Origin: Mycolicibacterium poriferae
GTDB taxonomy: Bacteria > Actinomycetota > Actinomycetes > Mycobacteriales > Mycobacteriaceae
Length of the DNA stretch: 64,000 bases
Reading direction: 5' to 3'
Assembly: GCF_010728325.1 (NCBI RefSeq)
Contig: NZ_AP022570.1
Span: forward strand, 4,526,001 to 4,590,000
Positions 1 to 7,829 of the stretch are shown piece after piece. Position numbers and translations under genes: made by a program. Numbering within the stretch: the first letter of the stretch is position 1; every line of letters begins with the position of its first letter. The notes under the pieces were generated by a model. It made no database searches. It saw only the letters and a list, made by a program, of their open reading frames with translations, and was not told the DNA's origin.

Positions 1-747
1 CTCGGCCATGACGAGCAGCGCGGCGGCACCGTCGGAGATCTGCGACGAGTTGCCGGCGTGGATCACACCGTCCTCCTTGAACGCCGGCTTGAGCCCGGAC
101 AGCTTCTCGGCGGTCGTGCCGCGGCGAATGCCTTCGTCGGCCGACACCGGGCCGGCGTCGGTCAACACCGGGTGGATCTGGGCGTCGAACGCACCGGCGT
201 CCTGGGCCGCGGCGGCGAGTTCGTGAGAGCGGGCTGAGTACTCGTCGAGCCGGGTGCGCGAGAAGCCCCATTTCTGCGCGATGAGTTCCGCCGAGATGCC
301 CTGGTTGAACGAGAAATCCCCGTAGCGGGCAAGCACTCTGGGCCCGTAGGGCATTCCGGTGGAGCGTGCCGCGCCGAGCGGGACCCGGCTCATCACCTCG
401 ACTCCTCCGGCGACCACGACATCCTGCTGTCCCGACATCACCGAGGCCGCCGCGAAGTCCAGGGCCTGCTGGCTGGACCCGCAGGCCCGGTTGACGGTGG
501 TTCCGGGTATGTGCTCGGGCCAGCCTGCCGCCAGCACCGAGTACCGGCCGATGTTGCTGGATTGGTCGCCGACCTGTGAGACGCACCCCCACACCACGTC
601 GTCGACGATCTCGGGGTCGATCCCGGCCCGTTCCATCAGCGCGTTGAGCACGACGGCGGACAGGTCGGCGGCGTGCATGTCCGACAGTCCGCCGTTGCGC
701 TTTCCGACGGGGGTGCGTACCGCCTCGACGATCACGGTGTCGCGCAT
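1..747 (-). CDS. Thiolase (acetyl-CoA acetyltransferase family), C-terminus cut by window edge
   Basis: The first 249 residues of a thiolase-family protein; the rest lies beyond the left edge. The start MRDTVIVEAVRTPVGKRNGG is the standard thiolase N-terminus, and the nucleophilic cysteine is present in NRACGSSQQAL at about residue 88. A Shine-Dalgarno AAGGAG overlaps the stop of the enoyl-CoA hydratase gene two bases upstream, so the two are translationally linked. Family knowledge: these enzymes cleave 3-ketoacyl-CoA at the end of a beta-oxidation round. It is the last visible member of a minus-strand operon with a hydratase, a CoA-transferase and probably an acyl-CoA dehydrogenase. The substrate cannot be told from the sequence. 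Confidence 0.9.
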   Translation of the reverse strand, partial: MRDTVIVEAVRTPVGKRNGGLSDMHAADLSAVVLNALMERAGIDPEIVDDVVWGCVSQVGDQSSNIGRYSVLAAGWPEHIPGTTVNRACGSSQQALDFAAASVMSGQQDVVVAGGVEVMSRVPLGAARSTGMPYGPRVLARYGDFSFNQGISAELIAQKWGFSRTRLDEYSARSHELAAAAQDAGAFDAQIHPVLTDAGPVSADEGIRRGTTAEKLSGLKPAFKEDGVIHAGNSSQISDGAAALLVMAE

Positions 748-749
748 GT

Positions 750-1550
750 CTACTCCTTCGTCTTCAGGTGCGGCGACCAGTCGCCGGTGAACACCGGTTC
801 GCGTTTCTCGGCGAAGGCCGCGTAGGCCTCGGCGGAGTCCGCGGTCGCGAAGTTACCCGGTTGGGCCCGGGCCTCGTTGGCCAGCGCGTCCCGCAGCGTG
901 GTGTTGGCGCCATCGTTGAGCAGCGCCTTGCTCTGGGCCAGCGCGAAGGCCGGGCCCTGGGCAAGGCGCCGGGCCAGCTCGGCGACGAAATCGTCGATCT
1001 CGTCGGCGTTCTTGACCCAGGTGACCAGTCCCATGGAATGCGCTTCGGCGGCGTCGATCGTGTCGGCCAGCAGTACCAGCCGTTTGGCCTGTTGCAGACC
1101 GACCAGCTTGGGCAGCAGCCACGATCCGCCCAGATCGACTGACAGCCCGCGTTTGGCGAAGATCTGGCAGAACCGCGATTCGGGTGTGGCGACAACGAGA
1201 TCGCAGCCCAGCGCGAGGTTCCAGCCGGCACCGACGGCCACGCCGGTCACCTTGGCGATGGTCGGCACCGCCAGTTCGTGCAGCGCCAGGGCGACTTCGC
1301 TGAGCCGTCGCAGCTTGTGCCGCGGATGGATGGTTTCCCCGGTGCCGACATCGGCGCCCGAACAGAAGGCCCCGCCGGCGCCGGTGATCACCAACGCACG
1401 CAGGTCGTCGCGGGCCGCAGCGCGCAATGCGTCGGCGAGTTCCTCCCACAACTGTGCGTCGATCGCGTTGCGGCGATGCGGCCGGTTGAGCGTGAGCGTG
1501 CGCACGCCGCCCTCGTCGCGGCACAGCAGCACGGGCTCCGACGTGGTCAT
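750..1550 (-). CDS. Enoyl-CoA hydratase/isomerase family protein
   Basis: A 266-residue crotonase-fold protein, the usual length for the family. The opening RTLTLNRPHRRNAID, the oxyanion-hole segment AFCSGADVG and the second block GVAVGAGWNLALGCDLV are all recognisable. In the catalytic region (GLSVDLGGSW) an aspartate stands where many hydratases keep a glutamate, so isomerase or another crotonase chemistry is possible. Its ATG overlaps the stop of the upstream CoA-transferase (ATGA) and its stop is two bases from the thiolase start. That tight packing points to one beta-oxidation operon acting on a CoA ester made by the transferase. Cytoplasmic. Confidence 0.9.
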   Translation of the reverse strand: MTTSEPVLLCRDEGGVRTLTLNRPHRRNAIDAQLWEELADALRAAARDDLRALVITGAGGAFCSGADVGTGETIHPRHKLRRLSEVALALHELAVPTIAKVTGVAVGAGWNLALGCDLVVATPESRFCQIFAKRGLSVDLGGSWLLPKLVGLQQAKRLVLLADTIDAAEAHSMGLVTWVKNADEIDDFVAELARRLAQGPAFALAQSKALLNDGANTTLRDALANEARAQPGNFATADSAEAYAAFAEKREPVFTGDWSPHLKTKE

Positions 1551-2773
1551 CGTGGCGTCCCGATCGCACCGCGTTCCCGCAGCGATTCGAGTTCTTCGGG
1601 CGCAACGCCGAATTCCGTCAGCACGGAGTCGGTGTGCTGGCCGAGGGCCGGCACCGCACCCATCGGCGATTCGTAGCCGTCGATCACCGCCGGCGGCAGC
1701 AACGCCTGGATCGGTCCCCGCTCGGTCTGCACCTCACGCCACCGGTTGCGAGCCGCGAGGTGCGGATGGGCCACGACCTCGCTGGGAACGTTGTACCGGG
1801 AGTTGCCGATCCCGGCGTCGTCGGCGGTCTTCTGGATGTCTGCGAGATCGTGCCGGGCACACCACGCGCCGATGGCCTCATCGAGGACTGCCCGGTTACG
1901 CACCCGCTGCCCGTTGGTGGCGAACCGCTCGTCGTCAGCCAAGTCGTTGCGGCGCAGTATCTCTCGGGCCAGGCGCTGCCATTCTCGGTCGTTGGTGGTG
2001 CCCAGCACCACCGTCTGGCCGTCGGCCGTGTCATAGGAGCCGTAGGGCGCCACCGCCGGTGAGCTCATGCCCAGCGGCTGTTGGTCGATTCCGGAGTGCT
2101 GGGTGTAGGTGAGCTGGTAGCCCATCACGTCCATCATGGTGTCGAAGAGGCTGACCGCTACTCCCCCACCGCCGGCACGACGTCCGGTGTCACGGGCGTA
2201 CAGCATGGCCATGATCGACAACGCCGAGTACAGGCCAGAGCTGACATCGGCCACCGGCGGGCCGGGCTTGGCCGGCGCGCCGGCCTGCCCCGTCACCGCA
2301 CAGGTTCCGGACTCGGCCTGGATCAGCAGGTCATACGCCCGCTTGTGGGACAACGGTCCGCCGGGTCCGTAGCCGTCGATCTCGACGGCGATCACCCCGG
2401 GATGCCGTTCGGCCATGTCGGCCGCGGTGATGCCCAGCCGTCCGGTCGATCCCGGCGCGAGGTTCGACACGAGCACGTCGGCCTCGTCGAGGAGTCGGTG
2501 CAGCAGCTCGAGCCCCTTGTCGGACTTCAGGTCGAGCGCCACCGACTCCTTGTTGCGGTTGCACCAGACGAAGTGCGCGGCCAGGCCTCCGGGGCCGAGT
2601 ACGACGTCGTCGTAGTGCCGGGCGAAGTCACCGCCCTTGGGGTTTTCCACCTTGATCACCCGCGCCCCGAAATCCGACAGCACGCGAGTGCACATCGGTG
2701 CCGACACGGCCTGCTCCAGGGTCACCACCGTGATCCCGGCCAGCGGGCCGGCCGGCCGATCAGCTGAACTCAT
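1547..2773 (-). CDS. CaiB/BaiF (family III) CoA-transferase
   Basis: 408 residues, typical of the family. The N-terminal block (GITVVTLEQAVSAPMCTRVLSDFGARVIKVENP), about residues 13-46, is diagnostic, and the family aspartate that forms the acyl anhydride fits PPVADVSSGLYSAL. Family III enzymes move CoA between carboxylic acids, or isomerise CoA esters as in alpha-methylacyl-CoA racemase. The gene overlaps the downstream enoyl-CoA hydratase by four bases. About 80 bases with no convincing gene separate it from the acyl-CoA dehydrogenase upstream. Most likely it activates a carboxylated intermediate for the hydratase and thiolase; the donor and acceptor are unknown. Confidence 0.9.
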   Translation of the reverse strand: MSSADRPAGPLAGITVVTLEQAVSAPMCTRVLSDFGARVIKVENPKGGDFARHYDDVVLGPGGLAAHFVWCNRNKESVALDLKSDKGLELLHRLLDEADVLVSNLAPGSTGRLGITAADMAERHPGVIAVEIDGYGPGGPLSHKRAYDLLIQAESGTCAVTGQAGAPAKPGPPVADVSSGLYSALSIMAMLYARDTGRRAGGGGVAVSLFDTMMDVMGYQLTYTQHSGIDQQPLGMSSPAVAPYGSYDTADGQTVVLGTTNDREWQRLAREILRRNDLADDERFATNGQRVRNRAVLDEAIGAWCARHDLADIQKTADDAGIGNSRYNVPSEVVAHPHLAARNRWREVQTERGPIQALLPPAVIDGYESPMGAVPALGQHTDSVLTEFGVAPEELESLRERGAIGTPR

Positions 2774-2855
2774 GAACGATCACATAACCATGCCGCTGTC
2801 GAGGGGCGCCTGACCGGGGACGGAGGACGCCGTGTCGGAGGCCACGTAACCCACT

Positions 2856-4034
2856 TCAGTAGCTCCGGGGCAGCCCGAGCACGTGCTCGCCGAGGAAGTT
2901 CAGGATCATCTCCTGGCTCACCGGGGCGATCTTCATCAGCCGCGATTCCCGGAAGTACCGCGACACGTGGTACTCCTCGGAGTAGCCCATGCCGCCGTGC
3001 AGTTGCAGCGCGCGGTCGGCAGCACCGAAACCTGCATCGGCACAGAGGTATTTGGCGGTGTTGGCCTCGCGGCCACACGGTTTGCCGTTGTCGTAGAGCC
3101 AGGTGGCTTTGCGCAGCACGAGCTCGGCGGCGTCGAGTCTGGCCAGCGAGTCGGCCAGCGGGAACTGCAGGCCTTGGTTCATCCCGATGGGGCGGTTGAA
3201 CACGTGCCGCTCGTTGCCGTACTTGACGGCCTTCTCCAGGGCGACGCGGCCGATACCCAGCGCCTCGGCGGCGATCAGCATCCGTTCCGGGTTCAACCCG
3301 TCCAGGATGTACTTGAAGCCTTGCCCCTCCTCGCCGACCCGGTCCTCGACGGGCACCATCAGGTCGTCGATGAAGACCTCGTTGGAACTGACCGCGTTGC
3401 GGCCCATCTTGTTGATGGGGCGGACGTCGACGTGATCGCGGTCGATGTCGGTCAGGAACAGCGTCATGCCATCGGTCTTCTTCATGACCTGGTCATACGG
3501 TGTGGTCCGGGTGAGCAGGAGGATCTTCTCCGATTCGACCGCTTTGGAGATCCAGACCTTGCGGCCGTTGACGCGGTAGCGATCCCCTTCCCGCTTGGCC
3601 GAGGTGGTGATGCGGCTGGTGTCCAAGCCGGCGCCCGGTTCGGTGACACCGAAGCACACGTGCAGGTCGCCGTCGACGATGCGGGGCAGCGTACGGGCCT
3701 TGAGCTCGTCGGATCCGTGCTTGACCACCGGTTGCATACCGAAGATCGACAGATGGATCGCGCTCGCGGCGTTCATCGCACCACCCGAGCGGGCGACCTC
3801 CTCGAGCAACAGCGTGGCTTCGGTGATGCCAAGCCCGTGACCGCCGTACTCCTCCGGAATCGTCATGCCGAGCCAACCGCCACCGGCGATGGCGTCGTAG
3901 AACTCCTGCGGGAATTCGTGGGCCTGGTCCTTCTGCATCCAGTAGTGGTCGTCGAACTTGCTCGCCAACTCCGCCACGGACTTGCGGATCAGCTCCTGAT
4001 CCTCGGTCAACTCGAAACTCATGCCGCCCGGCAT
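2856..4034 (-). CDS. Acyl-CoA dehydrogenase
   Basis: About 392 residues with the full acyl-CoA dehydrogenase layout: FELTEDQELIRKSVAE at the start, VTEPGAGLDTSR in the middle FAD/substrate domain, and LQLHGGMGYSEEYHVSRYF near the end. I chose the ATG at 4034 because GAGGAG stands eight bases before it. A longer frame opens at 4070 but starts inside the linker to the upstream gene and lacks such a site. The enzyme should oxidise an acyl-CoA to the 2-enoyl-CoA and pass electrons to ETF. It follows the amidohydrolase gene by about 36 bases in what is probably one operon. Confidence 0.9.
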   Translation of the reverse strand: MPGGMSFELTEDQELIRKSVAELASKFDDHYWMQKDQAHEFPQEFYDAIAGGGWLGMTIPEEYGGHGLGITEATLLLEEVARSGGAMNAASAIHLSIFGMQPVVKHGSDELKARTLPRIVDGDLHVCFGVTEPGAGLDTSRITTSAKREGDRYRVNGRKVWISKAVESEKILLLTRTTPYDQVMKKTDGMTLFLTDIDRDHVDVRPINKMGRNAVSSNEVFIDDLMVPVEDRVGEEGQGFKYILDGLNPERMLIAAEALGIGRVALEKAVKYGNERHVFNRPIGMNQGLQFPLADSLARLDAAELVLRKATWLYDNGKPCGREANTAKYLCADAGFGAADRALQLHGGMGYSEEYHVSRYFRESRLMKIAPVSQEMILNFLGEHVLGLPRSY

Positions 4035-4070
4035 CGTCGTCACTCCTCGCTCGGTGTGCGTCTGCCGCAC

Positions 4071-5366
4071 TCAGTCTTTGTTGCCGGTCAGTTCTTTGGC
4101 GCTGGCCGCGAAGTCGGCGAACGAGGCGCCGGTCTTCTCCCTGTGGGACAGGGCCTGGATGGACACATCGTGCCCCTCGGCCGCCTTGCGCAGCGCGCCG
4201 ACGGTGGCCTGGGCCCGGCTCATGTGGCTGAACGGGTCGAAGTGGTACCAGCGCATCGCGTTCTCGAACGTCATCTTGTTGATCTCGTCATCGGGAACGT
4301 CGTTGGTCCTGAAGACCTCGTCGAGCTGCTCGGGGGCTCCCGGCCACATCGAGTCGCTGTGCGGATAGTCGGCCTCCCAGCAGATGTTGTCGATACCGAT
4401 GGAATGTCTGGTGGACACGCCGACCGGATCGGCGATGAAGCAGGTCAGGAAGTGATCCCGGAACACCTCGCTGGGCAGCTTGCCGCCGAAGTCCTGACCC
4501 GTCCACGTCGAGTGCATCTCGTAGGTGCGGTCGACCCGCTCCAGGAAGTACGGGATCCACCCGGTGCCGCCCTCACTCAGGGCGATCTTCAGGTCGGGGT
4601 ACTCCTTGATGGGCTTGGACCACAGCAGGTCGGCGGCGGCCTGGACGATGTTCATCGGCTGCAGCGTGATCATCACGTCCATCGGCGCATCCGGGGCGGT
4701 GATCGCCAACCGGCCAGAGGACCCGATGTGCACGTTGAGCACGGTGTCGGTGTCCACCAACGCATCCCACATCGGCTTCCAGTAGTCGAAGTCGTGGAAG
4801 CTGGGATAACCCATGGCCGAGGGGTTTTCCGAGAAGGTCAGTGAATGCACACCCCGCGCGGCGTTGCGCCGGATCTCGGCTGCACACGCGACCGGATCCC
4901 AGATCACCGGCAGCGTCATCGGGATGAACCGCGCGGGGTACGCGCCGCACCACTCCTCGACATGCCAGTCGTTGTAGGCCTGCACCAGCGCCAGGCTGAA
5001 CTCCGGATCCTCGGTGGCGAACAACCGTCCCGCGAAACCGGGGAACGACGGGAAGCACATCGAGCCGAGGATGCCACCGGCGTTCATGTCCTTGACCCGC
5101 TCGTCGACCTTCCAGCAGCCCGGCCGGATCTCGTCGAGACCCTGGGGCTCCAGCCCGTATTCCTCCTTGGGCCGGCCCGCCACGGCGTTGAGCGCCACGT
5201 TGGGGATCACCACGTCGCGGAACTGCCAGGTGTCGGAGCCGTCCTCGTTGTGCACCAGCCGCGGCGCCTCATCCAGGTATTTCTTGGGCAGGTGGTTCTT
5301 GAACATGTCCGGCGGTTCGACGATGTGATCGTCAACGCTGATCAGAATCATGTCGTCCATGTGCAT
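4071..5366 (-). CDS. Amidohydrolase family (COG2159-type) metal-dependent hydrolase/decarboxylase
   Basis: 431 residues. It opens with ISVDDHIVEPPDMF, the D-x-H metal motif of the amidohydrolase-2 family, and ends with WEADYPHSDSMWPG carrying the late metal aspartate. The family contains gamma-resorcylate-type decarboxylases and C-C or ester hydrolases, and such genes are common in mycobacterial aromatic and steroid clusters. GGAGGAG seven bases before the ATG fixes the start. It is the first gene of the minus-strand operon reaching the left edge, behind the promoter at 5434-5462. A related protein lies at 27394-28584. The reaction is unknown: non-oxidative decarboxylation and hydrolysis are both possible. 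Confidence 0.87.
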   Translation of the reverse strand: MHMDDMILISVDDHIVEPPDMFKNHLPKKYLDEAPRLVHNEDGSDTWQFRDVVIPNVALNAVAGRPKEEYGLEPQGLDEIRPGCWKVDERVKDMNAGGILGSMCFPSFPGFAGRLFATEDPEFSLALVQAYNDWHVEEWCGAYPARFIPMTLPVIWDPVACAAEIRRNAARGVHSLTFSENPSAMGYPSFHDFDYWKPMWDALVDTDTVLNVHIGSSGRLAITAPDAPMDVMITLQPMNIVQAAADLLWSKPIKEYPDLKIALSEGGTGWIPYFLERVDRTYEMHSTWTGQDFGGKLPSEVFRDHFLTCFIADPVGVSTRHSIGIDNICWEADYPHSDSMWPGAPEQLDEVFRTNDVPDDEINKMTFENAMRWYHFDPFSHMSRAQATVGALRKAAEGHDVSIQALSHREKTGASFADFAASAKELTGNKD

Positions 5367-5433
5367 GACAAAGCTCCTCCCATCTGCGCGACCCGGGGCG
5401 CAGACTGTCGACCGCGCTGTTCTCCTACAAAGG

Positions 5434-5462
5434 AAACTAGCTTATCCAGAAGCGAGAATCAA
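5434..5462 (-). promoter_or_regulatory. Predicted promoter of the amidohydrolase operon
   Basis: On the minus strand TTGATT (5462-5457) and TAGTTT (5439-5434) are separated by exactly 17 bases, about 70 bases before the amidohydrolase start. The -35 box overlaps a GAGAAT half-site (5454-5459). A GTTCTC half-site lies near the expected transcription start (5419-5424). These halves are in the opposite order and too far apart to be the compact palindrome seen elsewhere, so control by the same regulator is only possible. The rest of the 260-base gap between 5367 and 5626 holds no other gene I can support. Confidence 0.45.
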
Positions 5463-5590
5463 CGTCCGATGGCGGACGCGCAGCCGCCTGGCAGGCACAT
5501 CACGCTCACCGACAGCGATGCCGTGAGCGCCGCCGACGGGTGGCGCCGTTGACGTTCCGCCGGAAAAATGGAAACCTGTTGGCCGAATAT

Positions 5591-5605
5591 GAGAATCTGA
5601 TTCTC
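5591..5605. promoter_or_regulatory. Perfect operator palindrome GAGAAT-CTG-ATTCTC
   Basis: A perfect 6-3-6 inverted repeat, extended by two further paired bases on each side (5589-5607). It is one of five perfect copies in the window. It lies about 20 bases before the GTG start of the first gene of the Rieske operon. A repressor bound here would cover the start of transcription. The regulator is not identified by the sequence. Confidence 0.75.
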
Positions 5606-5626
5606 ATGAGCGAGAGGAGTGCGGCG

Positions 5627-6157
5627 GTGCGAGTGGCTCCATTGCCCGCGGACCAGTGGGACGACACCGTTGACCAGGCACTGTCCGGCCTGATGCCCGC
5701 TGAGCGCCGCAACCCCGAGGCGACCGGGAATCTGGTCGCCACGCTGATGCGTCACCCCAAGCTGGCGCGCGGCTTCCTGCGGTTCAACTTCCACCTGCTG
5801 TACGGCTCGACACTGCCCGAACGGCTGCGCGAGCTGGCAGTCCTGCGCGTCGCACACGTGACCAACTGCGAGTACGAGTGGCGCCACCACGTCGGCATGG
5901 GCCGCGAAGCCGGACTCTCCGACGACGTGATCGCCGGAATCGAGCGCGGCGAGGCGGCGGACGAGCTCGACGCCGCCATCATCGCGGCCGTCGACGAACT
6001 GCAGCGAGACGCCAACGTCTCCGACACAACCTGGACGACGCTGTCCGCTCATCTCGACGAACGCCAGCTCATGGATCTGGTCTTCACAATCGGCTGCTAT
6101 GGCTCGCTGGCCATGGCGATCAACACCTTCGGCGTAGAGCCCGATCAGGAGAGGTAG
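5627..6157 (+). CDS. Carboxymuconolactone decarboxylase (CMD/AhpD-like) family protein
   Basis: About 177 residues beginning VRVAPLPADQWDD. The AhpD-fold segment is clear: LRELAVLRVAHVTNCEYEWRHHVGMGREAG. Many relatives have a C-x2-C redox pair in this place; here a single cysteine is followed by EYEW and then HH, as in the decarboxylase/lactone-hydrolase-like members. I chose GTG 5627 because GAGAGGAG stands about seven bases before it. An ATG at 5606 abuts the operator and has no ribosome site. It is the first gene of the plus-strand operon, six bases before the Rieske oxygenase. Possibly it processes a ring-cleavage or carboxylated product, but the reaction is unknown. Confidence 0.82.
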   Translation: MRVAPLPADQWDDTVDQALSGLMPAERRNPEATGNLVATLMRHPKLARGFLRFNFHLLYGSTLPERLRELAVLRVAHVTNCEYEWRHHVGMGREAGLSDDVIAGIERGEAADELDAAIIAAVDELQRDANVSDTTWTTLSAHLDERQLMDLVFTIGCYGSLAMAINTFGVEPDQER

Positions 6158-6163
6158 ACACCC

Positions 6164-7507
6164 GTGGCATTTTTCAAGAAGCCGGACGTCGGCAGCTGGA
6201 CCGAGAACTGGCCCGAGCTCGGCACAGGTCCGGTCAACTACGAGGACTCCATCGACCCGGAACAGTGGAAGCTGGAGCAGCAGGCCATCTTCCGTAAGAC
6301 CTGGTTGCAGATGGGCCGGGTGGAGCTGATCCCCAAGAAGGGCCGGTACATCACCCGCGAGCTGCCGTCGGTCGGCCCAGGCACGTCGATCATCATCGTC
6401 AACGACGGCGAGCAGATCCGCGCCTTCTACAACCTGTGCCGCCATCGGGGCAACAAGCTGGTGTGGAACGACTACCCCGGAGAAGAGGTTTCCGGGAGCT
6501 GCCGCCAGTTCGTGTGCAAATACCACGCCTGGCGTTACGACCTGCAGGGCAACCTGACGTTCATCCAGCAGGAGCAGGAGTTCTTCGACGTCGACAAGGC
6601 CGACTACCCGCTCAAGCCGGTGCGGTGCGAGGTGTGGGAGGGCTTCATCTTCGTCAACTTCGATGACGACGCAATCTCGCTCGAGGAGTATCTCGGCGAG
6701 TTCGGCCAGGGCCTGAAGGGCTATCCCTTCCACGAGATGACCGAGCACTACAGCTATCGCGCCGAGGTCAAATCGAACTGGAAGCTGTTCATCGACGCGT
6801 TCGTCGAGTTCTACCACGCGCCGATCCTGCACATGAAGCAGGCCGAGAAGGCCGAAGCCGAGAAGTTGGCCAAATTCGGCTTCGAGGCACTGCATTACGA
6901 CATCAAGGGTGACCACTCGATGATCTCGTCGTGGGGTGGCATGAGCCCGCCCAAGGATCTGAACATGGTCAAGCCCATCGAGCGGATCCTGCACAGCGGC
7001 CTGTTCGGGCCGTGGGACCGGCCCGCCATCAAGGGCATCCTGCCCGACGAGTTGCCGCCGGCGATCAACCCGGGCCGTCACAAGACCTGGGGACAGGACT
7101 CGTTCGAGTTCTTCCCGAACTTCACGCTGTTGTTCTGGGTGCCGGGCTGGTACCTGACGTACAACTACTGGCCCACCGGGGTGGACACCCACATCTTCGA
7201 GGCCAACCTGTATTTCGTGCCGCCGAAGAACCTGCGTGAACGCCTCTCCCAGGAACTCGCCGCGGTGACGTTCAAGGAGTACGCGTTCCAGGACGCCAAC
7301 ACGTTGGAGGCCACCCAGACCCAGATCGGCACCCGCGCCGTTCTCGACTTCCCGCTCTGCGACCAGGAAGTCCTGCTCCGCCACCTGCACCACACCGCGC
7401 ACAAGTACGTGGACCGGTACAAGGCCAGCCTCAACGGCAACGGTTCGTCCGCCGATCACGCCGCCGCCGGCCACGAAGCCCCGACGAAGGATGAGGTCAA
7501 TGCCTAA
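6164..7507 (+). CDS. Rieske aromatic ring-hydroxylating oxygenase, large (alpha) subunit
   Basis: 447 residues. The [2Fe-2S] Rieske ligands are C92-x-H94 (NLCRHRG) and C118-x2-H121 (CKYHAW). The mononuclear iron site follows in NWKLFIDAFVEFYHAPILH, with H218 and H223 as ligands and an aspartate in the later QDANTLEATQTQ segment. GTG start with GGAGAGG upstream. The enzyme should hydroxylate a ring or demethylate a substrate using electrons from a reductase, but no reductase or small subunit lies next to it. It overlaps the following small gene by eight bases. It belongs to the operon behind the perfect operator at 5591. KshA and other steroid hydroxylases share the fold but are shorter; the substrate is unknown. 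Confidence 0.92.
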   Translation: MAFFKKPDVGSWTENWPELGTGPVNYEDSIDPEQWKLEQQAIFRKTWLQMGRVELIPKKGRYITRELPSVGPGTSIIIVNDGEQIRAFYNLCRHRGNKLVWNDYPGEEVSGSCRQFVCKYHAWRYDLQGNLTFIQQEQEFFDVDKADYPLKPVRCEVWEGFIFVNFDDDAISLEEYLGEFGQGLKGYPFHEMTEHYSYRAEVKSNWKLFIDAFVEFYHAPILHMKQAEKAEAEKLAKFGFEALHYDIKGDHSMISSWGGMSPPKDLNMVKPIERILHSGLFGPWDRPAIKGILPDELPPAINPGRHKTWGQDSFEFFPNFTLLFWVPGWYLTYNYWPTGVDTHIFEANLYFVPPKNLRERLSQELAAVTFKEYAFQDANTLEATQTQIGTRAVLDFPLCDQEVLLRHLHHTAHKYVDRYKASLNGNGSSADHAAAGHEAPTKDEVNA

Positions 7508-7829
7508 GCTGCCCGAGGAATTCGCCGATCTCGAGAAGTTCAGTGACTGGTGCCTGCCCACCGAGGAGGAGCGCTACACCAAGCGCCTGAACTCCACGAT
7601 GGAAGAAATGCAGGAACTCTATGACGCCGGCATGGCTCGCCTCGAGGACATCATGGTCTACGTCGACGCGCGCTTCCCGCTCAAGGGCATGCCCGACGAC
7701 GCGAAGGCGCTGGTTCATCTGGGACAATCCATTGTGATGGTGAGCTTTCCGGTCGAGGTGTGGAAGCAGCCGCGGGTGCTCGACAGCGGCGCGGCATACA
7801 TCGAGCTGATCAAGGAGCCGGTGGTCTAG
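7500..7829 (+). CDS. Small conserved-looking protein of unknown function in the Rieske operon
   Basis: 109 residues (MPKLPEEFADLEKFSDWCLP...), acidic, with no signal peptide, membrane segment or recognisable domain. The start overlaps the Rieske stop by eight bases, and its own stop TAG shares a base with the GTG of the next gene, so it is translated as part of the operon. The helical, charged first half and the position between an oxygenase and an amidohydrolase-fold protein would fit an accessory subunit of the oxygenase, but that is a guess. I do not recognise the family. Another in-frame ATG nine bases earlier is possible. Confidence 0.72.
   Translation: MPKLPEEFADLEKFSDWCLPTEEERYTKRLNSTMEEMQELYDAGMARLEDIMVYVDARFPLKGMPDDAKALVHLGQSIVMVSFPVEVWKQPRVLDSGAAYIELIKEPVV

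Noticed and set aside
2883..4844. A 653-codon open frame on the plus strand opposite the acyl-CoA dehydrogenase and amidohydrolase
   Set aside because: Spans two genes with clear motifs on the other strand; no domain or ribosome site of its own.
5419..5459. GTTCTC and GAGAAT halves around the amidohydrolase promoter as a further operator
   Set aside because: The halves point outwards and are 29 bases apart, so they do not form the compact palindrome; mentioned only as a possible weak contact.
5606..5608. ATG directly after the first operator as start of the CMD-like gene
   Set aside because: It abuts the palindrome and has no ribosome site, while GTG 5627 has GAGAGGAG at a good distance. 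A leaderless ATG cannot be excluded.
5459..7561. A 700-codon open frame on the minus strand opposite the CMD and Rieske genes
   Set aside because: It is antisense to genes with clear motifs. Its translation is low-complexity and rich in Val/Leu/Arg/Gln/His, without family signatures, as is usual for the reverse strand of GC-rich genes.
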